Source: Haloplanus ruber
GTDB taxonomy: Archaea > Halobacteriota > Halobacteria > Halobacteriales > Haloferacaceae
Assembly (NCBI RefSeq): GCF_024494725.1
Contig: NZ_JANHDK010000001.1
Coordinates: 1,364,001 to 1,428,000, forward strand
Reading direction: 5' to 3'
Length of the DNA: 64,000 bases
Positions 27,031 to 34,211 of the stretch are shown here, one piece after another (within the stretch, counting starts at the first letter, position 1; each line of letters starts with the position of its first letter). The notes beneath the pieces are model-generated. The model was not told the DNA's origin and did no database searches. It saw only the letters and a program-made list of their open reading frames with translations. The position numbers were made by a program, and so were the translations under genes.

Positions 27031-27226
27031 TAATCACTGCCAATTACTGAACCACGCTGGATAGGCGCTTCGTTTTTCGTAATTTGGGGAGTTCACTCGA
27101 ACGCGTTCTTGTTGAATTAGATATGGGATGGTGCTGAAATCATACGATCGATGTGTATCTCATCAGTCGCTCTTTCGACTCCGAACTCCCCCACTTACAA
27201 GATAGGTGGGCTCACCAACCAATCTA

Positions 27227-27637
27227 ATGAGCAGTCCTTCCCCTATCGACAAGTACGATACTGTTTCGGAGGCAGAGGACGACATCCACAGGCGTATAGA
27301 TTTGATTCCAAATGTTGACGAATGGCTGCTGAAACCCCTTGCAGTAGCAGTTATGCCGACGTGGACGGACGCACTCACGTCGTTCAGCGCGAAGTCAAGG
27401 GTGACACGTAGCGAAGCAGCGGCGTTGGATCAAATCGAATCATTGTATCAGAATATCCAGCCGTTACTCCAACAGCGATCAGAACTCCTCGGTTCGGGAA
27501 CGATGGACACTCTCGAAGAAAGTCACGTCTTGTTTATTGTTCTCTTTCGCGATCTCCAACGAGAAACCGGCGAGCGAGCGAATATGAATCCGCACAAACT
27601 TCGAGTTCTTCTTGATGGTCGATACACCATCAAATAA
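27227..27637 (+). CDS. Hypothetical protein
   Basis: The protein has 136 residues from ATG 27,227; a GTG at 27,206 would add seven. It is mostly helical, with a hydrophobic patch around LKPLAVAVMPTW and a C-terminal half of amphipathic helices. It has no cysteines, no catalytic motif and no family I recognise. It stands between the transglycosylase-ArcS fusion and the regulator, so it belongs to the modification block by position. It converges with the regulator gene. Confidence 0.55.
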   Translation: MSSPSPIDKYDTVSEAEDDIHRRIDLIPNVDEWLLKPLAVAVMPTWTDALTSFSAKSRVTRSEAAALDQIESLYQNIQPLLQQRSELLGSGTMDTLEESHVLFIVLFRDLQRETGERANMNPHKLRVLLDGRYTIK

Positions 27638-27679
27638 GACGATTGCAGATTGTGAGTAGCTGATGGGGATCACATCTCT

Positions 27680-28057
27680 TCATCCTGAATTCTCATCTGA
27701 ATATCGTTGCCTGCCCGGTAATTCCTCGCGGTGTTCGATAAGTAGCTCCAGCATCGGCGCTATTTCTTCGAATCGGATTCCTCGGCTGATAGTATCCTCT
27801 TCACGGTTCCAATTTATAAGTTCGATCTGATCGAGTTTCGGAAGGTGGTTATGATGAAGTGAGAGCTCGATATCTCGTCTGTCGCTAGCTTGAATGAGGT
27901 GGTCTATGCCGAATTTTATATCCGAATCATGCTGGACAAGCACCACCAGAATTCGGCGTCGATAGGTATGGCTTAGAATTTCAAACGCACTGTCCAGTGA
28001 TATCGCATCTTCAGAGTTATTTTCCACAGTCACAAACCGATCACTTGCTGAGTGCAT
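27680..28057 (-). CDS. DUF7344-type winged-helix transcriptional regulator
   Basis: The 125-residue protein carries the haloarchaeal ILSHTYRRRILVVL segment (about residues 27-40), the first helices of an ArsR-like or DUF7344 winged helix. A wing and the LHHNHLPKLDQIELI recognition-helix region follow. It is divergent from queD across 143 bp containing a perfect 16-bp palindrome. It probably regulates the queDE-folE-queC operon and itself. A TATA-like element lies only about 10 nt before the ATG, so a GTG at codon 9 or 11 may be the true start. Ligand unknown. Confidence 0.75.
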   Translation of the reverse strand: MHSASDRFVTVENNSEDAISLDSAFEILSHTYRRRILVVLVQHDSDIKFGIDHLIQASDRRDIELSLHHNHLPKLDQIELINWNREEDTISRGIRFEEIAPMLELLIEHREELPGRQRYSDENSG

Positions 28058-28131
28058 CGATCAAATATAAATTGACACCCGACAGTACGTATTTAGAACA
28101 CGAGCAACAGGCGATTTTCTTGACGACGTCC

Positions 28132-28147
28132 TTCTCTCTAGAGAGAA
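28132..28147. promoter_or_regulatory. 16-bp perfect palindrome, candidate operator
   Basis: TTCTCTCTAGAGAGAA reads the same on both strands. It lies 23 bp upstream of the queD TATA box, between queD and the divergent DUF7344 regulator, where archaeal activators or repressors bind. A regulator dimer is the likely ligand. Confidence 0.55.
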
Positions 28148-28170
28148 TCTTCTGAGTTCTGAAGGGATGG

Positions 28171-28178
28171 TTTTATTT
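28171..28178 (+). promoter_or_regulatory. TATA box of the preQ0 operon
   Basis: TTTTATTT lies about 25 nt before the queD ATG at 28,201, the spacing of a haloarchaeal leaderless transcript. No ribosome-binding site precedes the ATG. Confidence 0.6.
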
Positions 28179-28200
28179 ACGCTCTAAATGATCTCTGGGT

Positions 28201-28659
28201 ATGTCTGAGAGAATACCTGGATCATATTCTGGAAGCATACTTACCGACGCTGGTGAACGAACACTCCATATCGGAGATGACCATCCGATACGGATTAGTG
28301 CCGGGCATCGGATTCAACACCACGAGGGGAAGTGCAGCCGACCCCATGGGCACAACTACGAAGTCTCCGTCTCACTAACTGGAGAGCTCACGGAAGCGGG
28401 CTGGGTCGTCGACAAAGGTGACGTAACTACGGTCATCAACGAGTGGGATCACCGATTTTTACTTGAAGAGGGCGACCCACTCATCGATGCCTTCGAACAG
28501 TCGAACGATCGTGATGCTGTCGTCATTCTCGACTACCCGCCGACAGCGGAAGTAATGAGCGTCATCCTCGAAGAGCGTCTCCAAAACGAACTACCTGATA
28601 CTGTCTCCGATGTCTCCGTCCAAGTGGCAGAAACAGGTGAACTCTGCTCCGGGTACTGA
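28201..28659 (+). CDS. queD: QueD-like 6-carboxy-5,6,7,8-tetrahydropterin synthase
   Basis: The 152-residue protein belongs to the PTPS/QueD family. The zinc histidines are in SAGHRIQHHEG (His near 38) and the CSRPHGHNYEV segment. The CX3HGH arrangement supplies the catalytic cysteine and two zinc ligands typical of QueD. The C-terminal CSGY end and the ETGELCS segment also fit the family. It turns 7,8-dihydroneopterin triphosphate (the FolE product) into CPH4, the second preQ0 step. It is the first gene of queD-queE-folE-queC, 3 nt before queE, and is expressed from its own leaderless promoter. In this context it feeds the DNA transglycosylases. Confidence 0.92.
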   Translation: MSERIPGSYSGSILTDAGERTLHIGDDHPIRISAGHRIQHHEGKCSRPHGHNYEVSVSLTGELTEAGWVVDKGDVTTVINEWDHRFLLEEGDPLIDAFEQSNDRDAVVILDYPPTAEVMSVILEERLQNELPDTVSDVSVQVAETGELCSGY

Positions 28660-28662
28660 TCT

Positions 28663-29439
28663 ATGCCAGTCAACGCAGAATCCCATCCCGAAAGCGGAGA
28701 TCATGATATCGATGGCGACGCTCTCCCCATCAACGAAGTTTTCTACTCTCTTCAGGGCGAAGGAAAACTTGCCGGAACGCCGTCGGTATTCATCAGAACG
28801 AGTGGTTGCAATCTCCGGTGTTGGTTCTGTGACTCATACCATACATCTTGGAAGCCGACCCACTCGTGGATGTCGATAGAGGATATCATCGACGAAGTCC
28901 GTACCTTCGATGAGGCAGACCATGTTGTCCTCACCGGCGGTGAGCCCCTAATCCACGAAGAGAGTGTCAAGCTGCTCGACGAACTCGCCGATTACGGCTA
29001 TCACACGACAGTCGAAACGAACGGCACAATCTATCGCGATACGGCAATTGATCTTGCAAGTATCAGTCCGAAACTTCGGAGTAGCACGCCGACTACCGAA
29101 CGCGACCCAGACGGCGAGGGAGAGTGGGCTAACCGTCATGACAGCCGGCGAATTAATCTGGATGCACTCAGACAACTCGTTACGAATTACGAGAGCCAGC
29201 TAAAGTTCGTCATCACGGGTGCCGACGACTTCGAGGAGATTACCGATCTTGTGGAACGCGTTCGAAACCAGACTCAGATAGCTGTACCTGATGACGATGT
29301 GCTACTCATGCCGGAAGGAAGAACACGCGATGAACTCGCCGACACGCGTACTACTGTCGCCGAATTAGCGATGGATCACGGTTATCGATACACACCTCGA
29401 CTACACGTCGACCTCTGGAACGATGCCTCAGGTACCTGA
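28663..29439 (+). CDS. queE: 7-carboxy-7-deazaguanine synthase QueE (radical SAM)
   Basis: The 258-residue protein opens its core with NEVFYSLQGEG, the QueE signature. The radical-SAM cluster motif is CNLRCWFC (CX3CX2C), followed by the SAM-binding LTGGEPL segment. It converts CPH4 to 7-carboxy-7-deazaguanine, the third preQ0 step. It is not RaSEA (the archaeosine-synthase partner), since the length and the SLQGEG start are those of QueE. It lies 3 nt after queD and 2 nt before folE, so all are co-transcribed. Confidence 0.93.
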   Translation: MPVNAESHPESGDHDIDGDALPINEVFYSLQGEGKLAGTPSVFIRTSGCNLRCWFCDSYHTSWKPTHSWMSIEDIIDEVRTFDEADHVVLTGGEPLIHEESVKLLDELADYGYHTTVETNGTIYRDTAIDLASISPKLRSSTPTTERDPDGEGEWANRHDSRRINLDALRQLVTNYESQLKFVITGADDFEEITDLVERVRNQTQIAVPDDDVLLMPEGRTRDELADTRTTVAELAMDHGYRYTPRLHVDLWNDASGT

Positions 29440-29441
29440 TC

Positions 29442-30074
29442 ATGGCAAATGAAGACACCCACCTCATAGAGACGAATCGTAGCTCCGATTCCAAGAACGG
29501 AGAATCGACAGCGATCGACCACGAGAAGGCTCAGCGAGGAGTACGACTTCTTCTGGAGGCGGTGGGCGAAAATCCTGATCGGACGGAACTCACGGAGACG
29601 TGGAAGCGTCGAGTTCCGGACGTACTAGAGACGTTTAGTGAGGGTGAGCGTCTCGAGGACAAACCAACCATGCGAACATTCGATGCGGATTCGGATGGGC
29701 TAATCGTCAAGACCGGTGTACCCGTGTACAGTCTTTGTGAACACCATCTGCTCCCGTATCACGGGAAAGCCCACGTCGCTTATCGACCCGAAGATCAAGT
29801 CGTCGGCCTCTCGAAACTTCCGCGATACGTTCGATGGCAGTCACGCCGGCTGACGATGCAAGAGCAGTTGACTCGTGATATCGCGGATGGCCTCGCTGAC
29901 GAAATTGGTGCGGAAGCGGTGTTGGTAGAGATCACGGCCACCCACATGTGTGAAGCCATGCGCGGCGTCGAGACAGCGACAGCGACAACGACTCGGGCGA
30001 CAGTCGGGTCTCCGACGGATACGGAACAGCGGCGCTTCAGAGACGCGATTCAGCGAGCGGAGGATTCAACATGA
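29442..30074 (+). CDS. folE: GTP cyclohydrolase I
   Basis: The 210-residue protein is a type I enzyme. The zinc ligands are in CEHHLLPYHG (Cys and His, near residue 97) and THMCEAMRG (second Cys). GLSKLPRYV and RLTMQEQLT are further family motifs. It hydrolyses GTP to dihydroneopterin triphosphate, the entry to preQ0. The first about 35 residues are a variable acidic extension. Many haloarchaea use the unrelated MptA for this step, so a FolE here suggests the island brings its own complete supply line. It overlaps the queC start by 4 nt. Confidence 0.93.
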   Translation: MANEDTHLIETNRSSDSKNGESTAIDHEKAQRGVRLLLEAVGENPDRTELTETWKRRVPDVLETFSEGERLEDKPTMRTFDADSDGLIVKTGVPVYSLCEHHLLPYHGKAHVAYRPEDQVVGLSKLPRYVRWQSRRLTMQEQLTRDIADGLADEIGAEAVLVEITATHMCEAMRGVETATATTTRATVGSPTDTEQRRFRDAIQRAEDST

Positions 30075-30769
30075 ACACCGAAGAGAAACGGGCAGTAGTA
30101 CTAGTCTCCGGCGGGATGGATAGTGCGACGGCTGTTGCTGAGGCACGCGACCGTGGCTACGAACCGTACTTTTTCCACACCTCCTATGGCCAGCAGACCG
30201 AGGATAGAGAACTCGAGTGTGCCCGACAGCTAGCCGATGATTTCGATGCAGCGGACTTTCTCCACGTCGAAACTGAGCATCTAGCGCGGATCGGTGCATC
30301 CTCCCTAACGGACGACGAGATGGATGTCGCTGAAGCCGATCTCGAGAGCGACGAAATCCCGTCCTCGTACGTCCCGTTCCGGAACGCAAACCTCCTGTCG
30401 ATGGCTGTGTCGTACGCTGAAGCGAACGACTGCACTGCCGTCTTCATGGGTGCACACTCAGAGGACTTCTCCGGATATCCTGACTGTCGGCCGGAGTTCT
30501 TCGAAGCGTTCCAGCACGTCGTCGACGTTGGGACGAAGCCGGAGACGACGATCAGTATTGAAGCACCGTTCACCGAATGGTCGAAGACGGATATCGTGGA
30601 ACGGGGACTCAAACTCGATGTCCCGTTCGAACACACGTGGTCGTGCTACCGAGAATCCGAGCCAGCCTGTGGTACGTGTGACGCGTGTGCCTTCCGTCTT
30701 CAGGCGTTCCAACGGGCCGGTGTCGAGGATCCGATTGGATACGCTGAGCGGCCGAGTTACGTGGAGTAA
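30071..30769 (+). CDS. queC: 7-cyano-7-deazaguanine synthase QueC
   Basis: The 232-residue protein has the PP-loop SGGMDSAT (residues 13-20) for ATP, and a C-terminal zinc site in the segment CYRESEPACGTCDAC, with four cysteines as in QueC. It converts 7-carboxy-7-deazaguanine to preQ0 using ATP and ammonia. No Gat-like amidotransferase domain is fused, so the product is preQ0 itself. It is the last gene of the four-gene operon. The product would be used by the two transglycosylases at 22-27 kb. Confidence 0.93.
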   Translation: MNTEEKRAVVLVSGGMDSATAVAEARDRGYEPYFFHTSYGQQTEDRELECARQLADDFDAADFLHVETEHLARIGASSLTDDEMDVAEADLESDEIPSSYVPFRNANLLSMAVSYAEANDCTAVFMGAHSEDFSGYPDCRPEFFEAFQHVVDVGTKPETTISIEAPFTEWSKTDIVERGLKLDVPFEHTWSCYRESEPACGTCDACAFRLQAFQRAGVEDPIGYAERPSYVE

Positions 30770-30926
30770 AGTGGCTGATAATTCGTTGCTGGTGTAAAGG
30801 GTGTCATAGAGGACTTCTCTCACCACACGGGAATCGCTTAATTCAGAGGATAGATTCAGCAGAGACCGTATAAGCGAATCCCGTTGCTGACCCAACTTCC
30901 ATAATCTGTGCGTGGCAAGCAATAGT

Positions 30927-31253
30927 ATGGCAAACCTGTATGATCTGACGAAGAATCTGGAAGAGGGACATAAAATCGCCTGGGTAGCAGAAAAATCGAT
31001 AGATGACGTTGACCGGATCCACGCAAAGACGATTACTAACATCCAAAGAGATGGCAAGACAATCCAAGTCGAGGCCAAGGGAATCCGAGGTGGCGAGTAC
31101 TACTACACCGTCGATTCTAGCGGATCAAGTGAGGCATTCTTCGTGAATCCTGAGAAGGAAAATCCAGTGTCCAAGGGTTCAGTTGCTTTCATGGAGTTGA
31201 CAGAGTCAGATGATATAGTTACAGTCAAACGAGGAGTATACGATAGTCGGTGA
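30927..31253 (+). CDS. Hypothetical protein
   Basis: The protein has 108 residues from ATG 30,927 (GTG 30,912 is also possible). It looks beta-rich, like a small barrel: alternating strands such as KIAWVAEKS, KTIQVEAKG and YYYTVDSSG, with a positively charged C-terminus. A TATA-like CGTATAAG near 30,867 suggests its own transcript. It lies 157 nt after queC. No family is recognised. Confidence 0.5.
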   Translation: MANLYDLTKNLEEGHKIAWVAEKSIDDVDRIHAKTITNIQRDGKTIQVEAKGIRGGEYYYTVDSSGSSEAFFVNPEKENPVSKGSVAFMELTESDDIVTVKRGVYDSR

Positions 31254-31342
31254 ATCGCAAGCGCATTCTGATGGGTGATTCAGACTCATCGGTGTAAAAA
31301 GAACCCTGGTGAATAGTTCTGTGACACCTCCGAGAACTGAAC

Positions 31343-31354
31343 TGCTGAATGCAG
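31343..31354 (+). repeat. 12-bp inverted repeat, left copy, flanking HNH gene
   Basis: TGCTGAATGCAG is the exact reverse complement of 31,900-31,911. The pair encloses the HNH endonuclease gene almost exactly. It may mark the ends of a small mobile unit, or form a stem in the transcript. Confidence 0.5.
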
Positions 31355-31359
31355 AGTAT

Positions 31360-31905
31360 TCATTCAGCACAGGATGCCTCTCTTTCTGTCACATGTTTAC
31401 CCACATCAAGAATGAAATTGGGAAATGTTCGTGGTGGAGGATCGCTAACGGTATTTCTTAGGGAAGTATGGTTTTTGATTGAAGCAGGGTCTGGGAGTGA
31501 TCCAGCAACCGTCTTGGCGATAGACCGAGGATCAATGTCTGTAATATTTCCATGTCTCCATTGGAAACTCCTTACCTCCTCTTTCAGACGGTCAATATAA
31601 GCTAAATGATCGTCTGGGGTCCTTACATTCCCGTTATGCGTGCGATCGTGGCAGTGCTGACACATTGTAACCAAATTATATTTTTCATGGGAACCTCCTC
31701 TGCTCCGGGGAACAATGTGATGAACTTCGAGCGAAACACCCCTCATCTCCTCATGCCTCTCGCAATGACGGCACATATAGTCATCTCTGCGGAGAACCTC
31801 TCTCCGGCGCTTTGTCCAATCACTGGGGAGGGGCCTTGACATACACTTCACATTGTAGTTTTGAGAATCAAAATAATTGGGCTGTGCCGAATGTGGGGCC
31901 TGCAT
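31360..31905 (-). CDS. HNH endonuclease
   Basis: Up to 181 residues; an internal Met at residue 18 (MSRPLPSDW, position 31,854) may be the true start. It has a classic zinc-bound HNH motif: CRHC, then LEVHHIVPRSRGG (the HH pair), NLVTMCQHCHDRTH (second CxxC and last His). It resembles free-standing McrA-type haloarchaeal HNH nucleases. It lies between perfect 12-bp inverted repeats. Possible roles are a mobile nuclease, or the DNA-cleaving part that the neighbouring restriction arm otherwise lacks. The position apart from the helicase operon favours the first reading. Confidence 0.8.
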   Translation of the reverse strand: MQAPHSAQPNYFDSQNYNVKCMSRPLPSDWTKRRREVLRRDDYMCRHCERHEEMRGVSLEVHHIVPRSRGGSHEKYNLVTMCQHCHDRTHNGNVRTPDDHLAYIDRLKEEVRSFQWRHGNITDIDPRSIAKTVAGSLPDPASIKNHTSLRNTVSDPPPRTFPNFILDVGKHVTEREASCAE

Positions 31906-31911
31906 TCAGCA
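31900..31911 (+). repeat. 12-bp inverted repeat, right copy, flanking HNH gene
   Basis: CTGCATTCAGCA is the reverse complement of 31,343-31,354 and overlaps the first possible start codon of the HNH gene. Confidence 0.5.
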
Positions 31912-31937
31912 CGATCGCTAGAACCTATCTCTGATTG

Positions 31938-31954
31938 AGGATTTCAACAGAGCC
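31938..31954 (-). repeat. Solo transposon terminal repeat
   Basis: AGGATTTCAACAGAGCC is identical to the right end of the MITE-like element at 34,140-34,156. No partner end was found close by. It abuts the duplicated fragment of the 4.4-kb membrane gene. Confidence 0.6.
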
Positions 31955-31957
31955 CTT

Positions 31958-32025
31958 AGTTCGAACTCACCACATCTGGTATTCTGTCAGCCGCCACTCC
32001 TACTACAGCCCCGTCGGAGATCAAG
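31958..32025 (+). pseudogene. Fragment duplicated from membrane-protein gene at 4.4 kb
   Basis: The 68 bases match 4,497-4,564 with a few substitutions and encode FELTTSGILSAATPTTAPSEIK, against FELATSGILSAATLATAPPGIK there. A stop follows within three codons. The fragment begins next to a transposon terminal repeat, so an insertion or deletion probably removed the rest. Confidence 0.65.
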
Positions 32026-32050
32026 AAGTAAATCCATCCCCCGGATTCAC

Positions 32051-32060
32051 ATTTATAAAT
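32051..32060 (+). promoter_or_regulatory. TATA box of the VWA gene
   Basis: ATTTATAAAT ends 26 nt before the ATG at 32,086, indicating a leaderless transcript. An imperfect palindrome (ACTCTCCCTTGGGGAGT) lies between it and the ATG and might be an operator. Confidence 0.6.
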
Positions 32061-32085
32061 AGTACTCTCCCTTGGGGAGTGAAAC

Positions 32086-32721
32086 ATGAATACGCACATC
32101 ACGTTCGTTCTCGACTCCTCGGGATCAATGTCCACTATCGAAGACGATACCAAGGGCGGATTCAACGCATTCCTGAAAGACCAGCGAGACGAGGAGGGAT
32201 CGGCGACAGTCACACTCTACGACTTCAATACGAATGTCGATCTCGTCTACCACGGATATTCGATCGAAGACGCACCCAAACTCGACGACGAAAACTACAC
32301 TCCTGGCGGGAAAACGGCGCTACACGATGCTCTCTATACGGCAGTCGCGGAAACAGCAGAGCGAGTTTCTAAACAGGAGTCAGCGAACCGCCCCGACAAC
32401 GTGATTATCGTCGTGTTGACTGACGGCAAAGAGAACGCATCAGAGACTCATCAGGAGCGTGTGCGTGAACAAGTCGAGTATCGGCGCAAAGAGTTCGATT
32501 GGGAGTTCCTCTTCATTGGTGCCAATCAAGATGCTGCACTCACAGCCGCTAGCATGGGGATGGACGAAGAGCGGTCGCTGAACATGTCTCACAGCGGAGA
32601 AGGGACAAGAGCTGCGTACGAGTCGACATCGGATCGAGTCACCCAAGCACGACAGGAAGGAACGACAGGCACGTACAAGGAGGAAGACCGGAAGAAACAG
32701 CGAGACGCGCAGGATTCGTAA
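32086..32721 (+). CDS. VWA-domain protein
   Basis: The 211-residue protein is one von Willebrand factor A domain. The metal-ion-dependent adhesion site is DSSGS at residues 10-14, with a threonine in PGGKTAL near residue 80 and VVLTDGKENAS near 107-117. It has no membrane segment or signal, so it is cytoplasmic. The last about 60 residues are charged. Such proteins act as metal-dependent adaptors, often with an AAA ATPase. Its neighbours are the HNH gene and, convergently 24 nt away, the Qng1-like glycosylase. Confidence 0.8.
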   Translation: MNTHITFVLDSSGSMSTIEDDTKGGFNAFLKDQRDEEGSATVTLYDFNTNVDLVYHGYSIEDAPKLDDENYTPGGKTALHDALYTAVAETAERVSKQESANRPDNVIIVVLTDGKENASETHQERVREQVEYRRKEFDWEFLFIGANQDAALTAASMGMDEERSLNMSHSGEGTRAAYESTSDRVTQARQEGTTGTYKEEDRKKQRDAQDS

Positions 32722-32745
32722 GTCCGGGTTGTAGATCCGTTGGCA

Positions 32746-33780
32746 TCAATACGCCGTCGTTCGTGTGATATGGATGGTTCCGTCTATCTCGTCGCGCATT
32801 TGGAAGAGTTTGTAATCTAGATGGGGTGCGTAGACAGAAGAGTCTCGGCAGTCCATGAGTTTCTCAATGAGTTCGTCACCCGCATGGACGGTTGCCGCCC
32901 GCAGTTCGACTTCTTCTCGGCTTCCCGCTTCAATCATCGTTCGGGAATCGACTAATTCGGCGAGGTGATCTGAATACTCAAGCACGCCTAATTCACGAAG
33001 GACGTTGGGCAGATTGTAATCGACGAATAGCGTGAATGCACCAGGATCTTCGACTCGAAAGCACTCCTGATTTTGAAAACGACCGTAAGCCATTCCAGCC
33101 GCAAGTTGAGCGCGTTTCCAGAACGCGACTTCAAGTGCAGATCCATCAGCGAGGGTTACAGCGCTGGAATCATCGAATGAGGGCAAGTGAGTAACTAATC
33201 GATCTACAATACCATTTCCGTCGGCGTATAGGCACGGTTCCGCAGAATCGATGAGGTTTGCGAATCGACCGTCGTACTGATTGGAGAGGTTCTCGCCGAC
33301 TTGCGTGAGAATTTGATGACGTTCCTCGAGCATCGGAATCTCGTCACCGTCAGCAGGCTCGAACAGTCGTTCTACGTCAGAGAGGGACAAGTCGGAAAGC
33401 GTGTCGCCGCGTAGGATAGCAGGGTTATCATCGAATTCGCGGCGCAAGCAGGCCCACATAGCGAACGCGCCGCTCCACTCGGTTCCTGCATAGGTAGCGG
33501 TGAACTTGTCACCGGTGTCGTAATCGCGGAACTGAAAATTGATCGTATTGCCAAGAAACAGAAAATCTATAATATCCCTTTCAGAGACGCCCGAAGAATT
33601 CTCGTCGGGGAACACCGGAGCCCGCCACTCCGGGAGTGAGAATTCGTCTGCGGCTAGCCGTTCGGAGAGAAGTTCGATTGCTCCCTCTTGGATGTCCACG
33701 AACCTAAGCTCCGGAACTAGCGTTTGCACGCTCTCCCTGACGAGAGTCGTCGGGAGAGCTTGATTACCGGATGTACCCAT
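32746..33780 (-). CDS. Qng1/DUF2419-like queuosine-nucleotide N-glycosylase homologue
   Basis: The 344-residue protein matches the queuosine salvage protein family (human QNG1/C9orf64) across its length. The order of motifs is GNTINFQF (77-84), WSGAFAMWACL (102-112), PMLEERHQIL (149-158), FWKRAQL (220-226), FTLFVDYNLPNVL (249-261), LGVLEYSD (264-271) and REEVELRA (288-295). Known members cleave queuosine 5'-monophosphate to free queuine. Archaea are not known to make queuosine, so here the natural target may be another 7-deazaguanine nucleotide, such as those released from modified DNA, giving base back to the transglycosylases. A role on DNA is possible but speculative. Substrate unproven. 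Confidence 0.8.
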   Translation of the reverse strand: MGTSGNQALPTTLVRESVQTLVPELRFVDIQEGAIELLSERLAADEFSLPEWRAPVFPDENSSGVSERDIIDFLFLGNTINFQFRDYDTGDKFTATYAGTEWSGAFAMWACLRREFDDNPAILRGDTLSDLSLSDVERLFEPADGDEIPMLEERHQILTQVGENLSNQYDGRFANLIDSAEPCLYADGNGIVDRLVTHLPSFDDSSAVTLADGSALEVAFWKRAQLAAGMAYGRFQNQECFRVEDPGAFTLFVDYNLPNVLRELGVLEYSDHLAELVDSRTMIEAGSREEVELRAATVHAGDELIEKLMDCRDSSVYAPHLDYKLFQMRDEIDGTIHITRTTAY

Positions 33781-33872
33781 TCCAGTCGGATCTTACTCGG
33801 GGTACTGTATAATGGTTGAGACAGTACATTAGACGTTCCCCAAATTTGGACTCTCGAACGGATCAGAATTTC

Positions 33873-33880
33873 ACCTCGTC
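33873..33880 (+). repeat. Target-site duplication, left copy
   Basis: ACCTCGTC is repeated exactly at 34,157-34,164, flanking the MITE-like element. Confidence 0.8.
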
Positions 33881-34156
33881 GGCTTTGTTGAAACCCTCAG
33901 TACCTGACAATTTTCACTCCAATCGCTCAGTACAGGGTACATATTTCGAACTCTAGTCAGTAGTGTATTGACACGGGGTTCGTTACAATTACAGCAGTTT
34001 CAGACGGGATTCGTTGTAGTGAAGCAGGGGATAGTACACTTGGATGAGGGCCAGCCGCTAGGTCCTGTTAGTATGGCCTAATGCTGAATTCGCAGTTCTC
34101 ATCGATCGGCTATTTCAGATATATGTCTGTCTGAAGAATAGGATTTCAACAGAGCC
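33881..34156. mobile_element. 276-bp MITE-like element with terminal inverted repeats
   Basis: The left end GGCTTTGTTGAAACCCT and the right end, read on the minus strand as GGCTCTGTTGAAATCCT, are inverted repeats with three mismatches in 17. Direct repeats of 8 bp flank the element. The interior has no gene. An 8-bp duplication and GGCTCTGTTG-type ends recall IS6-like elements, so a non-autonomous derivative is likely. The parent family is not certain. Confidence 0.8.
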
Positions 34157-34164
34157 ACCTCGTC
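34157..34164 (+). repeat. Target-site duplication, right copy
   Basis: This is the exact second copy of ACCTCGTC (33,873-33,880). Confidence 0.8.
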
Positions 34165-34211
34165 AAAAATAGTCGCGGTAGTCAGAACCCCGACTGATGG
34201 TATCAGCCCGA

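Noticed and set aside
28663-29439. Radical SAM enzyme as RaSEA, the archaeosine synthase partner
   Set aside because: SLQGEG and CX3CX2C in a 258-residue chain fit QueE; no RaSEA is seen in the window.
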